Positions 27,194 to 35,002 of a stretch of 64,000 bases of DNA are shown here, piece by piece. Position numbers and translations under genes: made by a program. The stretch lies in NCBI RefSeq assembly GCF_000423925.1, contig NZ_AUIX01000008.1, positions 158,226-222,225 on the forward strand, written 5' to 3'. The notes beneath the pieces are model-generated. The model did not search any database. It was given only the letters and a program-made list of their open reading frames with translations, and was not told where the DNA came from. Every line of letters begins with the position of its first letter. The first letter of the stretch is position 1. This DNA comes from Butyrivibrio sp. VCD2006 (GTDB lineage Bacteria; Bacillota; Clostridia; Lachnospirales; Lachnospiraceae).

Positions 27194-27832
27194 TTATATT
27201 GTGGAATATCCAAAACCGTTACAGATAGCGTCTACCTTAACTCCTTCTTTGCAAAGAGGGCAGTTATCATGAGGGTAGCTTGCGTAATCCGGAAGTTCTC
27301 TTGTTGAGAAGAGAGATCTTATAGGATAACCCTCAATCTGTGTAGCAACTGAGAAAATAGCTGCTATACCAACAACCTCGCCCTGATAGAATCTGACTGA
27401 TTCAAGGGCATTTCTAAGCATTCCACCGGTTGTTACGGAGTCGGAGAGGATAAGAACCTTCTTGTCCGTAATCATATGCTTATTATTATCTCTGAACATG
27501 ATCTGACCGTTTACGTTGTATTCCGGTCCGGTGATGTACATGGTCTTATGAGCATTCTTTGAAATAACCCCGGCCTGTGTAAGTGAATCTGCAAGATATG
27601 AGCCTACAACCTCCATACCATTTAAGCAGAGGATTGTATCAATGACATCGGATGCAATATAAAACTCAGAAAGAGATTCGGCAGCTGCTCTGGCTTCCTT
27701 CATTCTGGCTTTGGCATCGCAGAAATCAATAAAATAGTTTACGTGGGAATTTGGGGTTACGAAATGCCCCTTTGTGTTTCGAAGAATAACATCTTTATTT
27801 CTGGAGTATTCAATCTTGGTATAGCCTTGCAT
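27194..27832 (-). CDS. Phosphoribosyltransferase family protein (orotate PRT-like)
   Basis: 212 residues, starting at 27832 on the minus strand where GGAGGAG precedes the ATG; the frame continues upstream to 27874 without a site. The PRPP-binding motif is present in a variant form, VLILSDSVTTGGMLRNA (usually VDDxxTTGG). The C-terminus has a CPLC pair. Likely a nucleotide-salvage or PyrE-like enzyme; the base used is not clear. It is the only protein gene on the minus strand here, divergent from the metal-efflux operon. Confidence 0.75.
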   Translation of the reverse strand: MQGYTKIEYSRNKDVILRNTKGHFVTPNSHVNYFIDFCDAKARMKEARAAAESLSEFYIASDVIDTILCLNGMEVVGSYLADSLTQAGVISKNAHKTMYITGPEYNVNGQIMFRDNNKHMITDKKVLILSDSVTTGGMLRNALESVRFYQGEVVGIAAIFSVATQIEGYPIRSLFSTRELPDYASYPHDNCPLCKEGVKVDAICNGFGYSTI

Positions 27833-28020
27833 AATTTCTCCTCCTGAATCTGAAAGTGAATCAACAAGCTTCAAATTATGACAATAACTTCTTGAATAAT
27901 AATATCACAATATAGATAAGTATAAAATGTATTTAAGAATATTTTAATGATTACAGGATTAGGCCAAAACTGTCTTAATAGCATCCTGTCTTTCTGATAA
28001 AAAATATCAATATTTTTGTA

Positions 28021-28049
28021 TTGACTTATTAGGAAGACGGGTATATATT
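28021..28049 (+). promoter_or_regulatory. Promoter of the metal-efflux operon
   Basis: TTGACT at 28021-28026, 17-bp spacer, TATATT at 28044-28049. The ArsR-type operator begins 8 bp downstream, over the expected transcription start. Confidence 0.75.
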
Positions 28050-28057
28050 AAAATCAA

Positions 28058-28079
28058 CATATGAATAAATGTTCATATG
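28058..28079 (+). promoter_or_regulatory. ArsR/SmtB-family operator
   Basis: CATATGAA (28058-28065), 6-bp centre, TTCATATG (28072-28079). The perfect 8-bp arms resemble the known SmtB/CzrA operator form with ATATGAA/TTCATAT halves. Placement just after the -10 suits repression by the ArsR protein encoded at 28170. Confidence 0.8.
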
Positions 28080-28169
28080 AATGAAAATTAAATATTTAAT
28101 TCTAACCCAAATAGAGTTAGTAAAGGATATGATTAACAAAAAACACAGATAAATAAAGGAGACGGAACC

Positions 28170-28487
28170 ATGGAAAAGCTTAGCTGCAAGCTGGATGAGC
28201 TTCCTGATGAGGAAGAGATGTATGATCTTGCTGAACTGTTTAAGGTGTTCGGCGATTCATCCAGAATTAGAATTCTATTTGCACTGTTTGCATCCGAGTT
28301 TTGTGTGAATGATCTTGCTGAGAATCTTGGAATGACGCAATCGGCTGTATCCCATCAGCTTAAGATCTTAAAACTCAATAAACTTGTTAACAGCAGAAGA
28401 GATGGTAAGCAGATGTACTACAGTCTCGCAGATGACCATGTGAGAACAATAATCGCAATGGGACGAGAGCATATCGAAGAGAAGTAA
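28170..28487 (+). CDS. ArsR/SmtB-family metal-responsive repressor
   Basis: 105 residues. Winged helix with NDLAENLGMTQSAVSHQLKI (recognition helix) and a wing KLVNSRRDGKQMYYSLAD. The C-terminal helix carries DDHVRTIIAMGREHIEE; its Asp, His, His and Glu spacing fits the alpha5 zinc-type site of CzrA/SmtB. Only one Cys (EFCVND) remains at the position of the CadC CxC site. It should repress its own operon and release DNA on binding Zn or a similar metal. AGGAGA ribosome-binding site. Confidence 0.92.
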   Translation: MEKLSCKLDELPDEEEMYDLAELFKVFGDSSRIRILFALFASEFCVNDLAENLGMTQSAVSHQLKILKLNKLVNSRRDGKQMYYSLADDHVRTIIAMGREHIEEK

Positions 28488-28575
28488 GCTACAAAGAATT
28501 AAGATGCAAAACTGATAAAAACAAGTTACTAAATAATACAAAATAAAAAAGTAAAAAAGAAAAGAGGATATTACT

Positions 28576-28791
28576 ATGAAAAAGACCTACAAATGTGAAG
28601 TTGATTGTGCTAACTGTGCTGCAAAGATGGAGGATGCTATTAAGAAGATTGGTGGTGTTACAAATGCCAGAGTTAATTTCATGACTCAGAAGCTTACTCT
28701 TGAAGCTGCAGATGATAAGTATGATGAAATCCTCCAGGCTGCTGTTAAGGCATGCAAGAAGGTAGAGCCCGATTGCGAGATCGAAATCTGA
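28576..28791 (+). CDS. Stand-alone heavy-metal-associated (HMA) domain protein
   Basis: 71 residues, a ferredoxin-like HMA domain with the metal-binding pair in DCANCAAKMEDAI (CxxC). Such domains either deliver metal as chaperones or form the N-terminus of P1B ATPases. The ATPase encoded 33 bp later lacks this domain, so this protein is probably its detached metal-binding module. Confidence 0.9.
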   Translation: MKKTYKCEVDCANCAAKMEDAIKKIGGVTNARVNFMTQKLTLEAADDKYDEILQAAVKACKKVEPDCEIEI

Positions 28792-28823
28792 TAAATAAAA
28801 TATAGAGAAATAAGGCAACTATT

Positions 28824-30737
28824 ATGACTAAGAAAATGAAGAAAACCCGAAACAGAATACTTGTTGTACTTGCGGTTTTTGCAGTACTTCTTATCGCTGA
28901 TCATCTCGGCGCATTTGAGAGTCTGCCGTGGCCTGCAGTTTTCGTGATATACCTGATACCTTATCTGATAATAGGATACGATGTGCTTAGGAAAGCTTTT
29001 ATCAACATTTCTCATGGACAGGTATTTGATGAAAACTTCCTGATGATGATTGCAACCTTTGGAGCCTTCGGCATCGGAGAATATTCTGAGGCACTGGCAG
29101 TAATGCTGTTTTACCAGATTGGAGAGCTTTTCCAGAGCTACGCTGTAGGCAAATCAAGAGCTTCAATCACAGAGCTTATGAGCATAGCACCTGAGTATGC
29201 AAACGTTATCTCTGAAAACGGAGATATCGAGGAGAGTGATCCTGAGGATGTTCAGGTTGGAACAATGCTCCTCATTAAGCCCGGTGAGAAAATCCCGATT
29301 GACGGAATTGTAAAGGAAGGTGAATCCTTCGTTGATACCTCCGCAATTACCGGAGAGTCAGTTCCTCGCAGAGTAAAAGAGGGTGATGAGATTATAAGCG
29401 GCTGTGTGAATAAGGACAACGTTCTTAAAATACAGACAACCAAAGCTTATGAGGATTCAACTGTATCAAGGATTCTCGAGCTTGTTGAAAATGCCAGCAA
29501 CAAGAAGTCCAGAATGGAGAACTTCATCACAAGATTTGCCAGATACTATACACCTATAGTAACAATCGGTGCGGTATTACTTGCTGTTATTCCTCCGCTT
29601 GTTGGACTTATGCCTTTTATGGATTCCATTAAGAGAGCATGTATCTTTCTTATAGTATCCTGTCCCTGCGCACTTGTTATATCAGTACCTCTTGGATTTT
29701 TCGGTGGTATCGGTGCAAGCTCCAAGCTTGGAATACTGGTTAAGGGAAGTAACTTCCTTGAAGCAATAGCAGAGGCCAATACTCTTGTACTTGATAAGAC
29801 AGGAACAATTACTAAGGGTGAATTCAAGGTTTCTGAGATCGTTCCTGCAGATGCTAATATTTCACAGGAAGAAATTATCTGTCTTGCTGCAGGAGCTGAG
29901 AAGTTTTCAAATCATCCTATAGCCAGATCCATTAGTGAATACGCGGATGAAAAATATAAAGACCTTCTTGATAAATACACTCTTAGTGATGTAAAAGAAA
30001 CTCCCGGACACGGCGTGTCTGCTATATATGACGGTGATCAGATTCTCGTTGGAAACGCGGTTCTTCTTAAGGACAACGGTATTGATCTTAAGGAATCAGA
30101 TAAAACCGGTACAGTTATTTACGTTTCCAAAGCAAAAGTTTTTCTTGGAACAATCATAATATCTGATACAATAAAAGAAGGTGCGGCAGAATCTATTTCT
30201 CTTGCAAAGAATGCCGGAGTTTCCAAAGTGGTAATGCTTACCGGAGACAACGAGGAGACAGCTATGGCTGTTGCTTCCAAGGTTGGAATAGATAAGGTAT
30301 ATGCAGAGCTTCTGCCCGCCGATAAGGTTGAAAGAGTTGAGATGCTCCTTAATGACAACGAAAGTGGCAAGGTGGCATTCGTCGGGGATGGTATAAATGA
30401 TGCGCCTGTTCTCATGAGAGCAGATGTTGGTATAGCGATGGGCAGTATGGGTTCAGATGCTGCTATCGAGGCCGCCGACATAGTTCTTATGGATGATGAT
30501 ATCAGCAAGATCTCCGCAGTAATTCAGATTGCCCGCAAGACACTTAAGATTGTTAAGGAAAACATCGTATTTGCTCTTTTCGTAAAAATACTGATTCTGT
30601 TTCTTGGTGCTATGGGATTTGCAACCATGTGGATGGCAGTTTTTGGTGATGTAGGTGTGGCTGTTCTTGCTATTCTGAATTCCATGAGGACCTTGAAATG
30701 GTCGAAAGAGGACATGAATGGCAAAGGCAGAGCTTGA
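28824..30737 (+). CDS. P1B-type heavy-metal-transporting ATPase (Zn/Cd/Pb class)
   Basis: 637 residues. Two N-terminal helix pairs, then AITGESVP (actuator), SCPCALVISVPLGFFGG (CPC metal site), DKTGTITKG (phosphorylated Asp), SNHPIARSI (HP motif) and VGDGINDAPVL. The last helix has DVGVAVLAILNSMR, whose Asp marks the Zn2+/Cd2+/Pb2+ subgroup (ZntA/CadA). No N-terminal HMA domain. It exports divalent metals under control of the ArsR repressor. The 3' end overlaps the next gene by 20 bp. Confidence 0.93.
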   Translation: MTKKMKKTRNRILVVLAVFAVLLIADHLGAFESLPWPAVFVIYLIPYLIIGYDVLRKAFINISHGQVFDENFLMMIATFGAFGIGEYSEALAVMLFYQIGELFQSYAVGKSRASITELMSIAPEYANVISENGDIEESDPEDVQVGTMLLIKPGEKIPIDGIVKEGESFVDTSAITGESVPRRVKEGDEIISGCVNKDNVLKIQTTKAYEDSTVSRILELVENASNKKSRMENFITRFARYYTPIVTIGAVLLAVIPPLVGLMPFMDSIKRACIFLIVSCPCALVISVPLGFFGGIGASSKLGILVKGSNFLEAIAEANTLVLDKTGTITKGEFKVSEIVPADANISQEEIICLAAGAEKFSNHPIARSISEYADEKYKDLLDKYTLSDVKETPGHGVSAIYDGDQILVGNAVLLKDNGIDLKESDKTGTVIYVSKAKVFLGTIIISDTIKEGAAESISLAKNAGVSKVVMLTGDNEETAMAVASKVGIDKVYAELLPADKVERVEMLLNDNESGKVAFVGDGINDAPVLMRADVGIAMGSMGSDAAIEAADIVLMDDDISKISAVIQIARKTLKIVKENIVFALFVKILILFLGAMGFATMWMAVFGDVGVAVLAILNSMRTLKWSKEDMNGKGRA

Positions 30738-32676
30738 AGTAATCCAACTTTTAATGAAACTGATCGGTCATAAGACCGGCGAGCTTAGTAAGGTTACATA
30801 TACTCCTCAGAAGGTAGCTTTTCCATTAAGCTGTGAAGGGGAGACAAAGCTTTTAAGATCCACCCCTGAGGAACAGGGTGTTGACAGCGGCTTTATTGAG
30901 AAGCTCTTTAAGGCTCTCTATGAGAATAACAGCTGTCATATGCACAAGATCATGGCTGTGCGCAATGGCTATGTGATCGGAGAATGTGCTTTTAAACCAT
31001 TTGAAATGGATTATTGGCATGTTACTCATTCTATGTGCAAAAGCGTGACAGGTATGGCGATTGGCCTTCTTGTTTACGAGGGAAAAATTAAATTAGACGA
31101 CAAAATTGAAGATATTTTTGGCAAAACTGGACCCCTTCAGTATTTCTTCTCAAAGGGACTGACAGTGAGACACCTTCTCACAATGAGCAGTGGTGTCGAG
31201 TTTAATGAGTCAGGTTCAGTATGCTCAAATGACTGGAGGAATCAGTTCCTTGAGTCTCAGACGAAGTTTACTCCCGGGTCTAAGTTTGACTATAATTCAA
31301 TGAATTCATACATGCTCTCAGCGATTGTAACAGAGATTACAGGCGAGAGCATGTTTGATTATCTAAAACCCAGACTGTTTGAGCCACTTGGTATAAAGCG
31401 AGCTTTCTGGGAGAGCTGTCCGCAGAATATAAATAAGGGCGGATGGGGGCTGTATCTCAGATTAGAGGATATGGCTAAGCTTGGACAGCTCTATCTTAAT
31501 AATGGCGAGTATGACGGAAAACAGATTCTACCTCCTGAATGGGTAAAAGAAGCTACGACAATGCAGCTGCCAACAGGCCTTGTGGAATCTCCCGGATACG
31601 GCTTCCAGCTTTGGACCAGTAGTTCAAGACTTGGAGCCTACACTTTCAATGGAATGCTTGGCCAGAATGTCTATATATTTCCGGATATAAATATGATGAT
31701 AGTTACCAATGCAGGTAATGAGGATCTTTTCCAAAAAGGTAAGATGTCTTCCACAGTGCATAAGCTGATGTCTGAACTTGTAGTTTCCGATGCACCGATT
31801 GAGGTAACTGATGAGGTTATTGCAAAGCAGAACAGCTTAAAGGAATTCATTAGAAAATCGGAGGACAGACCGGAGTGCAGAACCTGTATTGCAGGTGGTG
31901 GATGGAATAAGAAGAAAAAGAGAAGCATATACGGAATGAGCCCCAAATTCAGATACCTCCTTATGAAGTGTCTTGATGGCGTCACCTATGACATGGATGA
32001 TAAGGGTGTTGGCTTCATGCCTCTTCTTGTTCAGGTAATGCACAATAATTACACAGGTGGAATAAAATCTATCGGATTTAAGCTTGATGAGAGAACAGGT
32101 GCATTTTTCGTTCTGATAAAAGAGGGAGATGTTACCCACGAAATAAAATGCGGTTTTGACGGCTTTAGAGCAATCACCGAGATTGATGAACATGGTGAGA
32201 TTTATTCTATATCCGCAGTATCCGAGTTTGCCTTGGATGAATATAACAGACCTGTTCTGAGGAATGAATTCTATCTACTTGAGGATTCGACAGCCAGAGT
32301 TATGAATATCTATTTCGGAAAAAGAGAACCTCTTGAGCATGATACCAGTTTTGCTTTCGGAAAAGTGAATCCGCCAAAGAACATCGGTATAAGATTTGAC
32401 GAGATCCCCGGAAGCGGAATGCTCATAGGTATTCTGAATGAGTTTGGACATCTCGATATCTCAAAAGGAATGAGCGGTTTTGTTATAAACAGACTTACCG
32501 GTTCCGGAGCAATTGATGCACTTATGCTTGCGATAAAGGATACAGTAAGACCAAAACTCCATGGCACGATACATGACAAAGAATCTGACGTGGAGTATGA
32601 TGATAATAACAGTTTGCCCGAAGAGGAAAGCGAGGCAAACTCTGAACAATTAGACGCTATTATGGAGGACGATTAA
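30718..32676 (+). CDS. Beta-lactamase-fold serine hydrolase with extra C-terminal region
   Basis: 652 residues. Residues ~60-370 are a class C beta-lactamase/PBP-like hydrolase: HVTHSMCKSVTGMAIGLL supplies the SxxK nucleophile and FDYNSMNSYMLSAIV the YxN-like motif. No signal peptide is visible, so it is probably cytosolic, perhaps an esterase or peptidase. Residues ~400-652 are a separate region I do not recognise, ending in an acidic tail. The start lies inside the ATPase gene (GAGG 6 bp ahead), so it is translationally coupled to the metal operon. Confidence 0.8.
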   Translation: MAKAELEVIQLLMKLIGHKTGELSKVTYTPQKVAFPLSCEGETKLLRSTPEEQGVDSGFIEKLFKALYENNSCHMHKIMAVRNGYVIGECAFKPFEMDYWHVTHSMCKSVTGMAIGLLVYEGKIKLDDKIEDIFGKTGPLQYFFSKGLTVRHLLTMSSGVEFNESGSVCSNDWRNQFLESQTKFTPGSKFDYNSMNSYMLSAIVTEITGESMFDYLKPRLFEPLGIKRAFWESCPQNINKGGWGLYLRLEDMAKLGQLYLNNGEYDGKQILPPEWVKEATTMQLPTGLVESPGYGFQLWTSSSRLGAYTFNGMLGQNVYIFPDINMMIVTNAGNEDLFQKGKMSSTVHKLMSELVVSDAPIEVTDEVIAKQNSLKEFIRKSEDRPECRTCIAGGGWNKKKKRSIYGMSPKFRYLLMKCLDGVTYDMDDKGVGFMPLLVQVMHNNYTGGIKSIGFKLDERTGAFFVLIKEGDVTHEIKCGFDGFRAITEIDEHGEIYSISAVSEFALDEYNRPVLRNEFYLLEDSTARVMNIYFGKREPLEHDTSFAFGKVNPPKNIGIRFDEIPGSGMLIGILNEFGHLDISKGMSGFVINRLTGSGAIDALMLAIKDTVRPKLHGTIHDKESDVEYDDNNSLPEEESEANSEQLDAIMEDD

Positions 32677-32677
32677 T

Positions 32678-33502
32678 ATGGCAAATGAAATTTACGAGAA
32701 AGTAAATAGATGTGTGGAAGCGATCAGGAAGGTAACGGATTTTCAGCCAAAGGTAGCTATCACACTCGGCTCCGGACTCGGAAATTATGCAGAGCAGATA
32801 GATATAAAATGTGAGATTCCTTATTCAGATTTACCGGGATTCCCTGTATCTACAGTCCCCGGACATGCAGGAAAATTTATTTTCGGATATGTTGGAGATG
32901 TGCCCGTTGTATGCATGAAGGGCAGAGTTCATTACTATGAAGGATATCCTATCAGTGATGTTGTTCTTCCTGCAAGAGTTATGAAGTCACTCGGCGCAGA
33001 GATTCTTTTCCTTACAAATGCGGCAGGCGGTATCAATTCTACTTTTGACGCAGGAGATCTTATGCTCATCAATGATCATATATCTCTGTTTGTTCCCAAT
33101 CCGCTGATTGGACCCAATATCGATGAATTCGGAACAAGATTCCCGGATATGAGTGCCGTATATGATAAGGAACTTAGAAAAATCATAAAGGACACCGCTC
33201 TTGATAATAAGATTCTCCTTAAGGAGGGCATATATGCACAGTGCACAGGACCTTCCTTCGAGAGTCCCGCTGAGGTTCGTATGCTCGGCATACTTGGAGC
33301 AGATGCCGTAGGTATGAGTACAGTAGTTGAGGCAATTGCTGCTCATCATATGGGAATGAGGGTATGCGGTATTTCTTGTGTAAGTAACATGGCTGCAGGT
33401 ATTACAAATGAGCCGCTGTCACATGAGGATGTGCAGAAGGCTGCAGATAAGACAGGACCTATGTTTGAGAAGCTTGTAACTGCTTGTGTGAAGAAATTCT
33501 AA
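32678..33502 (+). CDS. punA: Purine nucleoside phosphorylase (trimeric type)
   Basis: 274 residues. Family motifs: ITLGSGLGNYAEQI (phosphate loop), GHAGKFIFG, KGRVHYYEGYP, TNAAGGIN, and GPSFESPAEVRMLG with DAVGMSTVVEAIAAHH near the C-terminus. It cleaves purine (deoxy)ribonucleosides with phosphate to the base and (deoxy)ribose-1-phosphate. It starts 1 bp after the upstream stop with GGAGGAC ahead, so it is part of the same transcript. The next gene is an adenosine/SAH deaminase-like amidohydrolase, consistent with purine salvage. Confidence 0.95.
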   Translation: MANEIYEKVNRCVEAIRKVTDFQPKVAITLGSGLGNYAEQIDIKCEIPYSDLPGFPVSTVPGHAGKFIFGYVGDVPVVCMKGRVHYYEGYPISDVVLPARVMKSLGAEILFLTNAAGGINSTFDAGDLMLINDHISLFVPNPLIGPNIDEFGTRFPDMSAVYDKELRKIIKDTALDNKILLKEGIYAQCTGPSFESPAEVRMLGILGADAVGMSTVVEAIAAHHMGMRVCGISCVSNMAAGITNEPLSHEDVQKAADKTGPMFEKLVTACVKKF

Positions 33503-33503
33503 A

Positions 33504-33674
33504 CCCCTCATCCGTCAGCGAAGCTGACGGATGAAGGCAAAAAGTGAAAGCAATAAAGCCTTCCCCCTCTGGGGGAAGGTGGCACGAAGTGCCGGATGAG
33601 GGCAAGAAGTGAAAGCAATAAAGCCTTCCCCCTTTAGGGGAAGGTGGCACGAAGTGCCGGATGAGGGCAAAAAG
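33504..33674 (+). repeat. Dispersed palindromic repeat, copy 2, with a 65-bp tandem duplication
   Basis: Hairpin TCATCCGTCAGC (33508-33519) with GCTGACGGATGA (33523-33534), then two 65-bp direct repeats (33536-33600 and 33601-33665, three differences). Each has CCTTCCCC/GGGGAAGG and GGCAC/GTGCC hairpins and ends GGATGAG. The ribosome-binding site of the next gene (AGGGGAG) follows at once. The repeat is open in the amidohydrolase frame back to 33609, which can mislead start prediction. Confidence 0.85.
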
Positions 33675-33683
33675 GGGAGAACT

Positions 33684-34991
33684 ATGAGAATAAGATTTTA
33701 CAACGCACGAATTCTCACTATGAAGGAAAATGCAGAAATCTTCGAGGGAGAGCTATGGACCAGTGATGACAAGATCATCTACTGCGACACGACAGACCAG
33801 ATAACCGATTACTACAAAGAAAATCCCGAAGTTATGCTTGTATTCGACAGAGAGATAGATTGCAAGGGCAATCTTCTTATGCCGGGCTTTAAAAATGCGC
33901 ATACACATTCGGGAATGACCCTAATGAGGTCAAGAGCAGATGATCTTCCTCTTGCGGAATGGTTAAATGAGCAGGTTTTCCCTGTTGAAGCAAAGCTTAC
34001 TGCTGAGGACATTTATTATCTTACTCAGCTCGCCATCTTAGAGTATCTTGATGGCGGTATAACCTCGATTTTCGACATGTATCTCACGCCTGAATCAATT
34101 GCGGATGCTTGCAGGGATGCCGGAATGAGATGTGTTCAGGTAGGTGCTGCCAACAATTTCAGTCAGTCAGCTGAGTTTGTTGAGGAGATGTACAACAAGA
34201 TCAACGGAAAAGATGAGTACAACTCATATATTATTGGCTTCCATGCAGAATACACCTGCTCTAAGGAGCTTCTTCAGAAGTTCTCCGATCTTGCACATAA
34301 GTATAAGGCTCCGGTTTTCACACATATAGCAGAGACAGCGCCGGAGGTTGCAGGCTGCAGAGAAAGATATGGTATGAGTCCTCTGCAGTTACTTGATAGC
34401 CTTGGAATGTTCGATTACGGCGGTGGCGGATATCACCTTGTTCACACCGATGAGGCTGATATGGACATTCTTAAAAAGCGTGGAATGTATGCTGTTACAA
34501 ACCCAGGCTCAAATACCAAGCTTGCAAGCGGAATTGCTCCTATAAATGATTATCTGAAGAGAGGAATTCCGGTAGCAATCGGTACAGATGGACCAGGAAG
34601 TAACAACTGCCTCAATATGTTCAGAGAGATGTTCCTTGTAACGGGACTTGGTAAGCTTCGTGAAAATGATGCGGCTTGCATTGATGCCATAGAAGTTCTT
34701 AAAATGGCTACTGTTAACGGTGCACATGCAATGGGCCTTAAGGATTCCGATTGTCTTGAAGCAGGTAAGCTTGCTGACCTTATCATGATAGATATGAGTC
34801 AGCCCAATATGCATCCTGTAAACAATATAGCTAAGAATATCGTCTACAGTGGTAGCAATTCCAATGTAATTCTCACTATGATAGGCGGCGTGATCCGCTA
34901 TGAAAAGGGTGAGTACAATATCGGAAGAAGCTCGCAGGAAATCTATTCGAAGGTAGAAGAGATAAAAGACAGAATTTATAAAGAATTATAA
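33684..34991 (+). CDS. Amidohydrolase (SAH/MTA deaminase, chlorohydrolase family)
   Basis: 435 residues from ATG 33684, which has AGGGGAG ahead. Upstream in-frame codons come from the repeat element. Metal motifs: KNAHTHSGM (HxH), GFHAEYTCS, FTHIAETAPE and IGTDGPGSNNCLNMF. This is the TrzN/AtzA/MtaD-like subgroup, which deaminates S-adenosylhomocysteine, 5'-methylthioadenosine or adenosine; TrzN/AtzA members act on other amino-heterocycles. Next to a purine nucleoside phosphorylase, a salvage role is the best guess. Confidence 0.85.
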   Translation: MRIRFYNARILTMKENAEIFEGELWTSDDKIIYCDTTDQITDYYKENPEVMLVFDREIDCKGNLLMPGFKNAHTHSGMTLMRSRADDLPLAEWLNEQVFPVEAKLTAEDIYYLTQLAILEYLDGGITSIFDMYLTPESIADACRDAGMRCVQVGAANNFSQSAEFVEEMYNKINGKDEYNSYIIGFHAEYTCSKELLQKFSDLAHKYKAPVFTHIAETAPEVAGCRERYGMSPLQLLDSLGMFDYGGGGYHLVHTDEADMDILKKRGMYAVTNPGSNTKLASGIAPINDYLKRGIPVAIGTDGPGSNNCLNMFREMFLVTGLGKLRENDAACIDAIEVLKMATVNGAHAMGLKDSDCLEAGKLADLIMIDMSQPNMHPVNNIAKNIVYSGSNSNVILTMIGGVIRYEKGEYNIGRSSQEIYSKVEEIKDRIYKEL

Positions 34992-35002
34992 ATGGGGAAT
35001 TT

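Noticed and set aside
33609..33683. N-terminal extension of the amidohydrolase
   Set aside because: These codons come from the dispersed repeat; ATG 33684 has the ribosome-binding site and fits the family start.
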